Shown here: positions 51,413-60,182 of the stretch, one piece after another
Numbering within the stretch: position 1 is the stretch's first letter
How the letters are laid out: each line of letters opens with the position of its first letter
Source: DASZHJ01 sp035507155
GTDB lineage: Bacteria; Pseudomonadota; Alphaproteobacteria; ATCC43930; CGMCC-115725
Assembly (NCBI GenBank): GCA_035507155.1
Contig: DATJOK010000105.1
Location: 6,363 to 70,362 of the forward strand
Length of the DNA stretch: 64,000 nucleotides
Direction: 5' to 3'
Translations under genes and position numbers: made by a program
The notes under the pieces: generated by a model
What the model was told of the DNA's origin: nothing
Databases searched by the model: none
What the model saw: the letters and a program-made list of their open reading frames with translations, nothing else

Positions 51413-51424
51413 GACTCAGGAGTC
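51413..51424 (+). promoter_or_regulatory. SD-containing hairpin before flp2
   Basis: GACTC-AG-GAGTC is an inverted repeat (stem GACT/AGTC around CAGG) that encloses the AGGAG ribosome-binding site of flp2, 8 nt before its ATG at 51432. The same arrangement, with a different sequence, is seen before flp1. The region 51300-51400 upstream is AT-rich but no promoter with normal spacing is clear. Confidence 0.45.
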
Positions 51425-51431
51425 AGGACAT

Positions 51432-51602
51432 ATGACTACGTTTATTCGCAAGCTGCTTGCCAGTCGCTCGGGCGCGACGGCCATCGAGTACGGCCTCATC
51501 GCCGCCCTGATCGCGGTTGTGACGATCGCGGGCCTCTCTGCGATCGGCACGAACCTCAACAAGACCTACGGCACCATCGCCACCAAAGTCGGCAGCGGCT
51601 GA
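51432..51602 (+). CDS. flp: Flp/Fap-type IVb pilin 2
   Basis: 56 residues. The leader MTTFIRKLLASRSG is followed by ATAIEYGLIAALIAVVTIAGLS, identical to flp1 over the processed helix; differences are confined to the leader and the tail (SAIGTNLNKTYGTIATKVGSG). A tandem duplication with divergent leader is likely. It is followed 52 bp later by a strong terminator, so pilin expression is separated from the assembly operon. Confidence 0.93.
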   Translation: MTTFIRKLLASRSGATAIEYGLIAALIAVVTIAGLSAIGTNLNKTYGTIATKVGSG

Positions 51603-51653
51603 TCAAGCCCGCCGCGTCGACGCCGAGTCGAGCGGCACCGTCCGCGACGGAGG

Positions 51654-51680
51654 GGGACGGCTCGGAGGAGCCGTCCCTTC
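51654..51680 (+). terminator. intrinsic terminator after flp2
   Basis: GGGACGGCTC (51654-51663), GGAG loop, GAGCCGTCCC (51668-51677) then TTCTCT. The T-run is poor but the stem is strong. It would limit read-through from the abundant pilin message into cpaA. Confidence 0.7.
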
Positions 51681-51711
51681 TCTCCCTGCGGCAGGTGACA
51701 TCGGAGAATCC

Positions 51712-52221
51712 GTGCACATGACCGCCTCCATCACCGATCTCATCGCTCTCGCCATCCTCGCCGTTGCCTTGGTCGGCGCGGCTTTGACGGATGTGCGGCA
51801 GTATCTCATCCCGAACCGCTACCCCGCGGTCATCGCCCTCGCCTACGGTCTCTTCGCGATCGGGCATCCGCTGATGCAGGGCCTCTGGAGCCTCGCTGCG
51901 GGCTTTCTCATGCTGGTCATCGGCGCAGTCCTGATGGCGACGCGCGTGATGGGCGGCGGCGACGTCAAGCTGCTCGCCGCCACGACGCTGTGGGCGGGCC
52001 CTTGGCTCGCGCAGTCGTTTCTGATGATCGTCACCTTCGCCGGCGCGGCGCTTGCCCTCGCCTGGCTGACGCCGCTGCGGCGTCTGATGCCGGCGGCGCC
52101 GGCTGATCTCGCCTCTTCCGACTCCGAGGGCCTGCGCGCGCGCTTTGCGCAGCCGGTGCCTTACGGGGTCGCCATTTCCGCCGGTGGCCTCTACGTCGCC
52201 GCCATTCACGTCTTCAACTGA
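51712..52221 (+). CDS. cpaA: prepilin peptidase CpaA (A24 family)
   Basis: 169 residues with about five helices. The aspartyl prepilin-peptidase residues are in TDVRQYLIPNRYP (first Asp) and VMGGGDVKLLAA (GGGD motif). Processes the two Flp pilins. GTG 51712 has GGAG five nt before it; ATG 51718 is an alternative. First gene of the cpaA-tadC operon. Confidence 0.93.
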   Translation: MHMTASITDLIALAILAVALVGAALTDVRQYLIPNRYPAVIALAYGLFAIGHPLMQGLWSLAAGFLMLVIGAVLMATRVMGGGDVKLLAATTLWAGPWLAQSFLMIVTFAGAALALAWLTPLRRLMPAAPADLASSDSEGLRARFAQPVPYGVAISAGGLYVAAIHVFN

Positions 52222-52244
52222 GCCGGGCCACAGGGGAGTCCTCC

Positions 52245-53120
52245 ATGTCCCTACGCCGATTGATCTTCGTCCTGATCGCCTTGGTCGCCTCAGGCAGCAC
52301 CATCGTGATCGGCCGTATGTGGCTCGAAGCCCAGCGTGGCCAGCAGGTGGTGGAGAAGCCGGCCGAGCAGCCGACCGGACCGACCGTCCTCGTGGCAAAG
52401 GGGAACCTGCCGGCAGGCAGCTTCATCCGCCCCGATAACCTGCGCTGGCAGATCTGGCCGGATGCCAATGTGGCGCCCAGCTACATCGTGCAGAGCAAGC
52501 ACCGGCTCGAGGATTACGTGGGCGCGGTGGTCCGCAGCGGCATCGGCGACGGCGAGCCGCTCACCGACGCGCGCGTCGTGCGGCCCGGCGATCGCGGCTT
52601 CCTGGCCGCCGTGCTGACCCCCGGCTACCGGGCAGTCACCGTGAACGTCTCCCCGAGCTCCGGCCTCGCCGGCCTGGTGTTCCCGGGCGACAAGGTGGAT
52701 CTCATCGGCGCCTTCCATATCGACTTCGAGAACCAGGGCAACGAGCACTTCCAGCCGCATTACGCGAGCGAAACGGTGCTGAGCGACGTGCGCGTGCTCG
52801 CCGTCGATCAGCGCGTCGACGACCAAAACAAGGAAGTCGTGGTCGCGAAGACGGCAACCCTCGAGGTCACGCCGAAACAGGCGGAGATCATCGCGGTGGT
52901 GGGCGAGAGCGGCAAGTTCTCGCTGAGCCTGCGCAGCCTCGCCCCCGCTGATGGCACCGGCGACACCGTCGCCGACGCCGGCACCCGCACCTACACCTGG
53001 GACAGCGACGCCATCAGCATGCTGGCGCCTCCCGCGGGCGCCGGAGGCGCCACCAAGAAGGTCAGCGTCGTTCACGGCGACAAGTCAGAAAGCTTGGAAT
53101 TCCCGAGGAGCATGCGATGA
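52245..53120 (+). CDS. cpaB: Flp pilus assembly protein CpaB/RcpC
   Basis: 291 residues. N-terminal inner-membrane anchor, then a SAF domain (TVLVAKGNLPAGSFIRPDNLRWQIWP) and the RcpC/CpaB domain with GYRAVTVNVSPSSGLAGLVFPGDKVDLIG. Periplasmic part of the Tad secretion channel. The stop overlaps cpaC. Confidence 0.93.
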   Translation: MSLRRLIFVLIALVASGSTIVIGRMWLEAQRGQQVVEKPAEQPTGPTVLVAKGNLPAGSFIRPDNLRWQIWPDANVAPSYIVQSKHRLEDYVGAVVRSGIGDGEPLTDARVVRPGDRGFLAAVLTPGYRAVTVNVSPSSGLAGLVFPGDKVDLIGAFHIDFENQGNEHFQPHYASETVLSDVRVLAVDQRVDDQNKEVVVAKTATLEVTPKQAEIIAVVGESGKFSLSLRSLAPADGTGDTVADAGTRTYTWDSDAISMLAPPAGAGGATKKVSVVHGDKSESLEFPRSMR

Positions 53121-54562
53121 ACCCCGTTATCCTGCCGCGACGGCCGCGGTTGCCCGTTATCGCCCTGATCGCGGGGCTCATGATCGCCGGGTTCGCCGCC
53201 GCGCCGGTCGCGAACGCCGCCCCGAAAACCGAGACGCCCGCCAGCACGACGCTGCGGCTCGAGGTCAACAAGGGACGCCTGGTCCATCTGGCCCAGCCGG
53301 CCGCCAGCGTCTTCGTCGCCGATCCGGCCGTCGCGGATGTGCAAGTGAAATCGCCGTCGCTGGTCTATCTCTTCGGCAAGACCGCGGGCGAGACCACGCT
53401 CTATGCGGTCAGCGACAACGACCAAGTATTGGTCAATGCGAATGTTGTCGTGCGCCATGACGTCGAGCGCCTCGAGCAGGCCATTCACGAGATGCTGCCG
53501 CGCAGCGCCGTGAGCGTCACCACCGTCGACGATGCTCTCGTCCTCGAAGGCACGGTGTTCTCGGCCGCCGAGGGCGAGGACGTCCGCCGGATCGCCGCGC
53601 ATTTCGTGCCGGATCCCAAGCAGCTCATCAACAAGATGAAGGTCGAAGCGCCGAACCAGGTGAACATCCGGGTCCGCGTTGCGGAGATTTCTCGCACCAT
53701 AACCAAGGAATTCGGCTTCAACTGGGAGAACGTGTTCGGTATCGGGAACTTCGCTCTTGGTCTCGCGACCGGTCACACCGTTCTGAACGCGCCCGGCGTG
53801 TTCAATACGCGCAGCACCGTGCAGGGCACCCAGGCCGCCGTCAACAACCTCACGGGCGCCTTCAACAAGGGCGGCCAGGACATCAACGTCCTGATTGACG
53901 CGCTCGAGAATCAGGGCCTCATCACCGTTCTCGCTGAACCCAACCTCAGCGCGCTCTCCGGCGAGCCTGCGAGCTTCCTGGCCGGTGGTGAATTCCCCAT
54001 CCCGGTGCCGCAGGGCAATAATACGATCTCGATCGACTTCAAGAAATTCGGCGTGAGCCTGAATTTCGTCGCCACCATCTCCAGCGGCAATCGGATCAAT
54101 CTGCATGTCCAGCCCGAGGTGAGCGAGCTTTCGAGCTCCGGCTCGATCCAGGTCAGCGGCATCAGCGTGCCGGCGCTCACCACCCGGCGCGCGGAGACCA
54201 CGATCGAGCTCTCCAGCGGGCAGAGCTTCGCGATCGCCGGCCTCCTGCAGAACAACGTCAACCAGAACATCGACAAGTTCCCGTGGCTCGGCGATGTCCC
54301 CGTGCTCGGCACTCTCTTCCGCTCCAACTCCTTCCAACGCGGCGAGACCGAGCTCATGATTATCGTCACGCCCTATATCGTGCGCCCGACTGCAACCGCA
54401 GACCGGTTGCTGCTGCCCACCGACGGCTATGTCTCGCCGAACGACGAGCGGCAGATCCTGAACGGCGACACCAACCGGCCGCAGTTCCTGAAGCAGGGGA
54501 CCGCCCCCGTGAGCCGCGGCGGTGCCGGCCTCATCGGCCCCGCCGGCTTCGATCTCGAATAG
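53117..54562 (+). CDS. cpaC: outer-membrane secretin CpaC/RcpA
   Basis: 481 residues with a signal peptide (about 1-36), N-terminal BON/N0-like domains (LRLEVNKGRLVHLAQPAASVFVADPAVADVQVKSP) and the secretin domain from about 180 with VNIRVRVAEISR and VPVLGTLFRSNSFQRGETELMIIVTPYIV at the end. Forms the outer-membrane pore for Flp pili. ATGA overlap with cpaB shows coupling. Confidence 0.95.
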   Translation: MNPVILPRRPRLPVIALIAGLMIAGFAAAPVANAAPKTETPASTTLRLEVNKGRLVHLAQPAASVFVADPAVADVQVKSPSLVYLFGKTAGETTLYAVSDNDQVLVNANVVVRHDVERLEQAIHEMLPRSAVSVTTVDDALVLEGTVFSAAEGEDVRRIAAHFVPDPKQLINKMKVEAPNQVNIRVRVAEISRTITKEFGFNWENVFGIGNFALGLATGHTVLNAPGVFNTRSTVQGTQAAVNNLTGAFNKGGQDINVLIDALENQGLITVLAEPNLSALSGEPASFLAGGEFPIPVPQGNNTISIDFKKFGVSLNFVATISSGNRINLHVQPEVSELSSSGSIQVSGISVPALTTRRAETTIELSSGQSFAIAGLLQNNVNQNIDKFPWLGDVPVLGTLFRSNSFQRGETELMIIVTPYIVRPTATADRLLLPTDGYVSPNDERQILNGDTNRPQFLKQGTAPVSRGGAGLIGPAGFDLE

Positions 54563-54575
54563 ACGAGGTGATACT

Positions 54576-55262
54576 GTGAAGACCCGATTGATCATTCTCC
54601 TCGCGATCGCCTCCGCCGCGCTCGCCGCCTGCGACTCGACGCCCGACGAGTGGACCAGCACTCAGGCGCCGCGCCAGCTGCGCGTCGACTTCCAGCGCCT
54701 CACCCACGCGACCGCCTTCCCCTCCGGAAGCGCCCAACTTGCCCAGGGCGAGCGTGATTCGCTGCTCGGCTTCCTGCACTCCGCCGAAGTCTCTCCGGAC
54801 GACACGATCTACCTGGAAGCGGCGGATGAGGACAAGCTATCCAACAATCGCGTGAGCGCCCTGGTGCGCGACCTCTCCCGCAAGGGCTATTCGCTGGCGA
54901 TGCTGCCGGCCAAGCGCGATGCGATCCCCCCTGACTCGCTGCTGGTGGTGGTCGAGCGCTATGTGGTGACGCCGCCGGACTGTCCCAACTGGACCAAGTC
55001 ACCCAACGGCGATCATGAGAACGCGGTGTCGAGCGATTTCGGCTGCGCCAATCTCACCAACCTCGGCCTGATGGTGGCCGATCCGCGCGACCTCGTGATG
55101 GGCCGCGATCTCGGACCGGCCGACGCCGAGGTCACGAGCCTGGCGATCCAGCGCTATCGCGCCGGCAAGACGTCGCCGCTGGCGGGGACGTCCGCCGGCA
55201 CGACCTATAACTTCGTTCCGATCGCTCCTGGCGGCAGCACGGGTTCCAGCACGGGTCAGTAA
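54576..55262 (+). CDS. cpaD: pilus assembly lipoprotein CpaD
   Basis: 228 residues from GTG 54576 (GAGGTG five nt upstream). Signal peptide with lipobox LAAC; the mature part is an OmpA/RcpB-like domain (VDFQRLTHATAFPSGSAQLAQGERDSLLGFL) and the CpaD C-terminal part with NGDHENAVSSDFGCANLTNLGLMVADPRDLVMGR, the family's diagnostic box. Probably the pilotin for CpaC. Confidence 0.9.
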   Translation: MKTRLIILLAIASAALAACDSTPDEWTSTQAPRQLRVDFQRLTHATAFPSGSAQLAQGERDSLLGFLHSAEVSPDDTIYLEAADEDKLSNNRVSALVRDLSRKGYSLAMLPAKRDAIPPDSLLVVVERYVVTPPDCPNWTKSPNGDHENAVSSDFGCANLTNLGLMVADPRDLVMGRDLGPADAEVTSLAIQRYRAGKTSPLAGTSAGTTYNFVPIAPGGSTGSSTGQ

Positions 55263-55264
55263 TC

Positions 55265-56485
55265 ATGGCGGACGCCGCGGAAGCACAACGCGAGGATCCC
55301 GGCGCGCTCAACTTTCTCGCTTGCGTCAGCGACGAGGTGACGCGCGAGACGGTGAATCGCGTCGTCTCGCACCTCGGCCCTCTCAAGGCCAAGGTGCGCT
55401 CGGGCGATCTCGCCTCGGCGCAGCGCGCGATCGATGCCGCGGCGCCGCCGGATCTCATGCTGCTGGACATCTCCAGCAGCGACGATCCCGTGACGGCGCT
55501 CGAAGACCTGCTGCACCTTTGCCCGCGCTCGACGCAGGTGCTCGTCATCGGCTCGGTCAACGACGTCAGCCTCTACCGGGCGCTGATGGCGCTGGGCATT
55601 GTCGATTATCTGGTGAAGCCGGTTTCAGGCGATGTCCTGCACGACGCGCTCGCTGCGGTGATCGATCACCGGAGCTCGGAATCCGCCGCGGCGATGCCCC
55701 GAGTTCAGGCGCAGGCGTTCATCGGCGCCCGCGGCGGCATCGGAACCACGACGATCGCCGCCTCCGTCGCCTGGTATTTCGTCAACGAATTCCACCAGAG
55801 GGCCGCGCTCGTCGACCTCGACCTGCACTTCGGAACCCTCGCGCTCAGCCTCGATCTGGAGCCGGGCCGCGGCTTGCGTGAGGCGCTGGAGCATCCCGAG
55901 CGCATCGACGACCTGCTGCTCTCCTCGGCGATGGCGAGCGCCGGGGACCGCCTCAAGGTGCTGGCCAGCGAGGAATCGCTCGACGAGAACCTCCAGTTCC
56001 ACCCCAGCTCCCTGGAGCCGTTGTTCGGCGCGCTCGGCAACGATTTCGACCAGCTGGTGATCGATCTGCCGCGGCGGCTCGACGATTTCGGCCGCTTCAT
56101 CTTCGGCAATGCGGACCAGCTCGTGCTGGTCACCGACATGTCGCTGCCGGGGCTGCGTGATACCCTGCGCTTGGTCGACCTCTCCAAGCGCGTCGGGGTT
56201 CGGAACCCGCCTCTCGTGGTCGCGAGCCAGGTCGGCGCGCCACACCGCGGCGAGATCAGCCAGCGCGAGTTCGAGCGCGGGCTCGGCGCCCAGATCGATC
56301 ACATGGTTTCCTTCGACCCGAAGGCCGCGGTCACCATGGCGCATGAGGGCAAGGCGCTACCGGACGCCGCGCGCAGCAGCAAGGCGGCGGAAGAGATTCT
56401 TCAACTGGCGCAGCGGCTCTCCGGCCGCGAAGCCGCGGGCAAGAAGCGGGTCGCCCGCGGCCTTCTTGGCCGTTTCTGGAAGTAA
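55265..56485 (+). CDS. cpaE: CpaE/TadZ pilus-localising ATPase-like protein
   Basis: 406 residues: an N-terminal receiver-like domain (1-130, PDLMLLDISSSDDPVTALEDL, then VDYLVKPVSG) and a ParA/MinD-type domain. The deviant Walker A reads GARGGIGTTTIAAS at 154-167, with Thr in place of the catalytic Lys, as is common in CpaE. Positions the Tad apparatus at the pole. Starts 2 bp after the cpaD stop. Confidence 0.92.
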   Translation: MADAAEAQREDPGALNFLACVSDEVTRETVNRVVSHLGPLKAKVRSGDLASAQRAIDAAAPPDLMLLDISSSDDPVTALEDLLHLCPRSTQVLVIGSVNDVSLYRALMALGIVDYLVKPVSGDVLHDALAAVIDHRSSESAAAMPRVQAQAFIGARGGIGTTTIAASVAWYFVNEFHQRAALVDLDLHFGTLALSLDLEPGRGLREALEHPERIDDLLLSSAMASAGDRLKVLASEESLDENLQFHPSSLEPLFGALGNDFDQLVIDLPRRLDDFGRFIFGNADQLVLVTDMSLPGLRDTLRLVDLSKRVGVRNPPLVVASQVGAPHRGEISQREFERGLGAQIDHMVSFDPKAAVTMAHEGKALPDAARSSKAAEEILQLAQRLSGREAAGKKRVARGLLGRFWK

Positions 56486-56491
56486 GCACCG

Positions 56492-58168
56492 ATGTTCGGT
56501 CGACGCGGCTCCGATAATCCTCTGCAGGCGCGCATCCAGGCCCTCAACGCGCAGCGCGGCCGGCCGCTCGCGGGCGCCGCCCAGCGGCCGGAGGCGCCGG
56601 CGCGAGCGAAGCTCGACGATACCACCCTGGAGGCGGCCCGCGCCGTCGTGCAGCCGGCGATCGATGCCGCGATCGATGTCGCCAGCGTTCCGACCAAGAT
56701 ACGCGGCGAGCTGTCCCGTCAGGTCGAGGAGATCACCGTACGGGCGCTGGAAGAGAACCACCTGGCGCTCGCCCCTGCGCAGCAGCGGGATCTCGTCACG
56801 CTGCTGGTGAACTCGCTCGTCGAGGCCGCTCGCACCCGCCCCCAACAGCAGCCGCAGCGACCTACCGCGGAGGCGGTGTCGCGGACCTCCACCGTCAGCG
56901 CCGCCAGCCGGGCCAGCATCGACGACGCCATCCCGCGGATCTATCCGCTGGTGATGGAGCGCATCGACACCGAGGTCGCCGCGAAGCTGAAGCGCGAGGA
57001 GCTCGCCCGCCAGCTCGCCGGCGTGGTGGCCGAGGTCCTGATCGAGCAGAAGATCCAGCTCAACTCCTCGGAGCAGCGCGATCTCGTCGTCGTCCTGCTG
57101 AACGACATGCTGGGCTTCGGCCCGCTCGAGCCGCTGCTCAGCGACGAGACCGTGAACGACATCATGGTCAATGGCGCGAAGCAGGTCTACGTCGAGCGCC
57201 GCGGCAAGCTCGAGCTCACCGACGTGACCTTCCGCGACAACGGCCACGTCATGAGCATCGCGACCCGCATCGTCACGATGATCGGCCGCCGCATCGACGA
57301 ATCGACGCCGCTGGTCGACGCGCGCCTTCCGGACGGCAGCCGCGTCAACATCATCGTGCCGCCGCTGGCGATCGACGGGCCCTCGGTCTCAATTCGTAAG
57401 TTCTCCAAGAAAGGCATCACTCTCGACATCATGGCGCAGCAGGGAAACATCTCCGCCCAGATGGAGACCGTGCTGAAGATCGCCTCGCGCTCGCGCCTCA
57501 ATATCCTGATCTCCGGCGGTACTGGCTCGGGCAAAACCACGCTGCTCAACGCGATGTCGCAGATGATCGACCCCGGCGAGCGCATCGTCACCATCGAGGA
57601 TGCCGCCGAGCTGCAGCTGCAGCAGCCGCACATCGTGCGCCTGGAAACGCGGCCGCCCAACCTCGAAGGCAAGGGCGAGATCACCATGCGCGATCTCGTG
57701 AAGAACTCCCTGCGTATGCGCCCCGACCGCATCATCCTGGGCGAGATCCGCAGTTCCGAGGCGCTCGACATGCTGCAGGCCATGAATACCGGCCACGACG
57801 GCTCGCTCTCGACCGTCCACGCCAACCGGCCGCGCGAAGCGCTGACCCGTCTCGAGAACATGGTCGGCATGGCGGGCGTCAATCTGCCGAGCCGCGCGGT
57901 GCGCACGCAGATCGCCTCTGCCGTCAACATGATCGTGCAGATCAGCCGCATGCGCGACGGCATCCGCCGCGTCACCTCCATCACCGAGGTCATCGGCATG
58001 GAAGGCGACGTCATCACGACGCAGGAGCTTTTCAGCTTCAAATTCGAAGGCGAGGGCCAGGACGGCCGACTGAAGGGCCGGTTCGAGTCGAGCGGCCTTC
58101 GACCCAGCTTCACCCCGCGCGCCGAGTACTTCGGTCTCGACCGTGCGCTTCTGGAGGCGATGGCGTAG
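56492..58168 (+). CDS. cpaF: pilus assembly ATPase CpaF/TadA
   Basis: 558 residues. A charged Ala/Gln-rich N-terminal extension (1-140) precedes the CpaF core. Walker A GGTGSGKTT is at 342-350; the Asp box VTIEDAAELQLQQPHIVRLETRP, the Walker B region RPDRIILGEIRSSEALDMLQAMNTGHDGSLSTVHANRP and the His box follow. Hexameric motor that drives pilus extension and, in some Tad systems, retraction. Confidence 0.96.
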   Translation: MFGRRGSDNPLQARIQALNAQRGRPLAGAAQRPEAPARAKLDDTTLEAARAVVQPAIDAAIDVASVPTKIRGELSRQVEEITVRALEENHLALAPAQQRDLVTLLVNSLVEAARTRPQQQPQRPTAEAVSRTSTVSAASRASIDDAIPRIYPLVMERIDTEVAAKLKREELARQLAGVVAEVLIEQKIQLNSSEQRDLVVVLLNDMLGFGPLEPLLSDETVNDIMVNGAKQVYVERRGKLELTDVTFRDNGHVMSIATRIVTMIGRRIDESTPLVDARLPDGSRVNIIVPPLAIDGPSVSIRKFSKKGITLDIMAQQGNISAQMETVLKIASRSRLNILISGGTGSGKTTLLNAMSQMIDPGERIVTIEDAAELQLQQPHIVRLETRPPNLEGKGEITMRDLVKNSLRMRPDRIILGEIRSSEALDMLQAMNTGHDGSLSTVHANRPREALTRLENMVGMAGVNLPSRAVRTQIASAVNMIVQISRMRDGIRRVTSITEVIGMEGDVITTQELFSFKFEGEGQDGRLKGRFESSGLRPSFTPRAEYFGLDRALLEAMA

Positions 58169-58170
58169 CC

Positions 58171-59142
58171 ATGGACAGCGAGCTTCTACTCTGGATAGCC
58201 GCGGCAGCCGCCGGGTTGACCGTCCTCTCGGTCGCCTTCGCCTTCGGCGGCGAGCAGGGCAACAGCAAGCGTATGCAGCGGGTGCGTGAGCGCGCGCGCG
58301 GCAAGGGCGCCGACGAGAAGGCGGCGGAGATGATCCTCCGCCTGGATCAGAAGCGGCAGACCGGCTTCGACGCCCTGCTGCGGCAATACCTCCCCCGGCC
58401 GGACCTGCTCCGCCAGCGGCTGCAGCGGACCGGCTGGCATATCGGCATCGGTGGCTACGCGATGGCCTGCGTCGCCACCGCGGTCCTCACCCTAGCGGGA
58501 ATGATCTATTTCAGCCTGCCGCTGGTCGCATCGATCCCCGGCGGCCTGTTCGCTGGCCTGGTGCTGCCGCATCTCGCGGTCGGCTTCGCCTGCTCGCGCC
58601 AGTCGAAGCGGTTCACGAACCTGTTCCCGGAGGCGATCGGCCTGATGGTGCGTGGCATCAAATCGGGCCTGCCGATCGGCGAGACCTTCGTGGTCATCGG
58701 ACAGGAGGTTCCCAACCCGGTCGGCAACGAGTTCCGACGCGTCTCCGACGAGATCCGCCTCGGCCAGTCGATGGATCAGGCGCTCTGGGACGCGGCGAAG
58801 CGTGTCGACACGCCGGAGATCAAGTTCCTGGTGGTCAGCCTTTCGGTCCAGCGCGAGACCGGCGGCAATCTCGCCGAGACGCTGGAGAACCTCGACTCGA
58901 TCCTGCGGCGGCGGCGGCAGATGAGGCTCAAGATCAAGGCGATGTCGTCCGAGGCGCGCGCCAGCGCCGCGATCATCGCCTCCCTGCCCTTCATCATGCT
59001 GGCGATCCTGTCGGCGGTGAACCCGGACTATATCGCGAAGCTGTTTGATACCCAGATGGGCCACATGATGCTGGGTGCCGGCTGCTTCAGTATGGCGCTC
59101 GGCATCTTCGTCATGCAGAAGATGGCGCGCTTCGATATCTGA
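58171..59142 (+). CDS. tadB: Tad pilus platform protein TadB
   Basis: 323 residues, type II secretion F family. Two N-terminal helices, then the T2SSF cytoplasmic domain (NLFPEAIGLMVRGIKSGLPIGETFVVIGQEVPNPVGNEFRRV) and two C-terminal helices. Forms the inner-membrane platform with TadC. Starts 2 nt after the cpaF stop. Confidence 0.94.
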   Translation: MDSELLLWIAAAAAGLTVLSVAFAFGGEQGNSKRMQRVRERARGKGADEKAAEMILRLDQKRQTGFDALLRQYLPRPDLLRQRLQRTGWHIGIGGYAMACVATAVLTLAGMIYFSLPLVASIPGGLFAGLVLPHLAVGFACSRQSKRFTNLFPEAIGLMVRGIKSGLPIGETFVVIGQEVPNPVGNEFRRVSDEIRLGQSMDQALWDAAKRVDTPEIKFLVVSLSVQRETGGNLAETLENLDSILRRRRQMRLKIKAMSSEARASAAIIASLPFIMLAILSAVNPDYIAKLFDTQMGHMMLGAGCFSMALGIFVMQKMARFDI

Positions 59143-59155
59143 GGGGTAAGCGCAC

Positions 59156-60139
59156 ATGGACGGCACATTCAGCGACTTCATGACGTCGATCGCCGGATTC
59201 TTCGACGAGAGCGGCATCGCGATCGTCGGCGGGATCGGTGTCTTCATCACCATCCTTGCCCTCGGCCGCGCCTTCGTCCCCGCCGATCCGATGGCGGCGC
59301 GCCTGAAGAGCCATCAGCAGCGGCGGCAGCACCTCCTGCAGGAGATCCTCACCGGGGACCGCCAGCAGAAGGCAGCGAAGCAGGCTTCCGTCAATCTGAT
59401 GCGCCGGCTGGTGGAGAAGCTGAAGCTCACCCGCGGCGAGGATGCGCGCAAGACGGTCGACAAGCTGGCGCAGGCCGGCTGGCGCTCGCGCGATCAGCTC
59501 ATCGTCTATCTGGGCTCGCGCCTCATACTGCCCTTCGTGGCGGGCGGCGGCTCTCTGCTGTTCGTGACTTATCTCGGCAGCAGTCTCTCGACCATGATGA
59601 CGCTGGCGGTCGCCGGCGCCGGCGTGGTGGTCGGCGGCTACCTGCCGGTGATCCTGCTCAAGAACGCCATCCAGAAGCGCTACCAAAAGCTGCGCCGGCA
59701 GCTTCCGGACGGCCTCGATCTGCTGGTGATCTGCGCGGAGGCGGGCCTCAGCCTCGATGCCGCGCTCACCCGTGTCGCGCGCGAGCTCGGCGGCTCGGCA
59801 CCGGAGCTGGCCGACGAGCTGGGCCTCACCTCGATCGAGCTCGGCTTCCTGCCGAACCGGCGCCAGGCGCTGCTCAATCTCGTCCGCCGCGCCGATCTGC
59901 CGCCGTTCCGGGCTGTGGTCAACACACTGATGCAGACCGAGCGCTATGGCACTCCGCTCGCCCACTCGCTCCGCGTTCTCGCCGCCGAGTTCCGCGACGA
60001 GCGCATGATGCGGGCGGAAGAGAAAGCGGCACGGCTACCGGCGATCATGACCGTTCCGATGATCCTCTTCATCCTGCCGACCCTCTTCATCGTCCTCATC
60101 GGGCCGGCGATCATCCAGGTCCTGGAGACCTTCAAGTAG
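59156..60139 (+). CDS. tadC: Tad pilus platform protein TadC
   Basis: 327 residues, type II secretion F family, with SD GAGGGG before ATG 59156. The core YQKLRRQLPDGLDLLVICAEAGLSLDAALTRVARELG and the C-terminal FRDERMMRAEEKAARLPAIMTVPMILFILPTLFIVLIGPA are standard for TadC. Last gene of the operon in this window; tadD, tadE, tadF and tadG do not follow. Confidence 0.94.
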   Translation: MDGTFSDFMTSIAGFFDESGIAIVGGIGVFITILALGRAFVPADPMAARLKSHQQRRQHLLQEILTGDRQQKAAKQASVNLMRRLVEKLKLTRGEDARKTVDKLAQAGWRSRDQLIVYLGSRLILPFVAGGGSLLFVTYLGSSLSTMMTLAVAGAGVVVGGYLPVILLKNAIQKRYQKLRRQLPDGLDLLVICAEAGLSLDAALTRVARELGGSAPELADELGLTSIELGFLPNRRQALLNLVRRADLPPFRAVVNTLMQTERYGTPLAHSLRVLAAEFRDERMMRAEEKAARLPAIMTVPMILFILPTLFIVLIGPAIIQVLETFK

Positions 60140-60151
60140 CAGCCGCGGGGC

Positions 60152-60170
60152 GCCGCCTCCGGCGGCCTTT
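60152..60170 (+). terminator. short intrinsic terminator after tadC
   Basis: GCCGCC-TCC-GGCGGC (60152-60166) followed by CTTTG. Weak U-run, but the position between convergent tadC and the GST gene suits a terminator. Confidence 0.5.
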
Positions 60171-60182
60171 GCCGTCCGCGCT

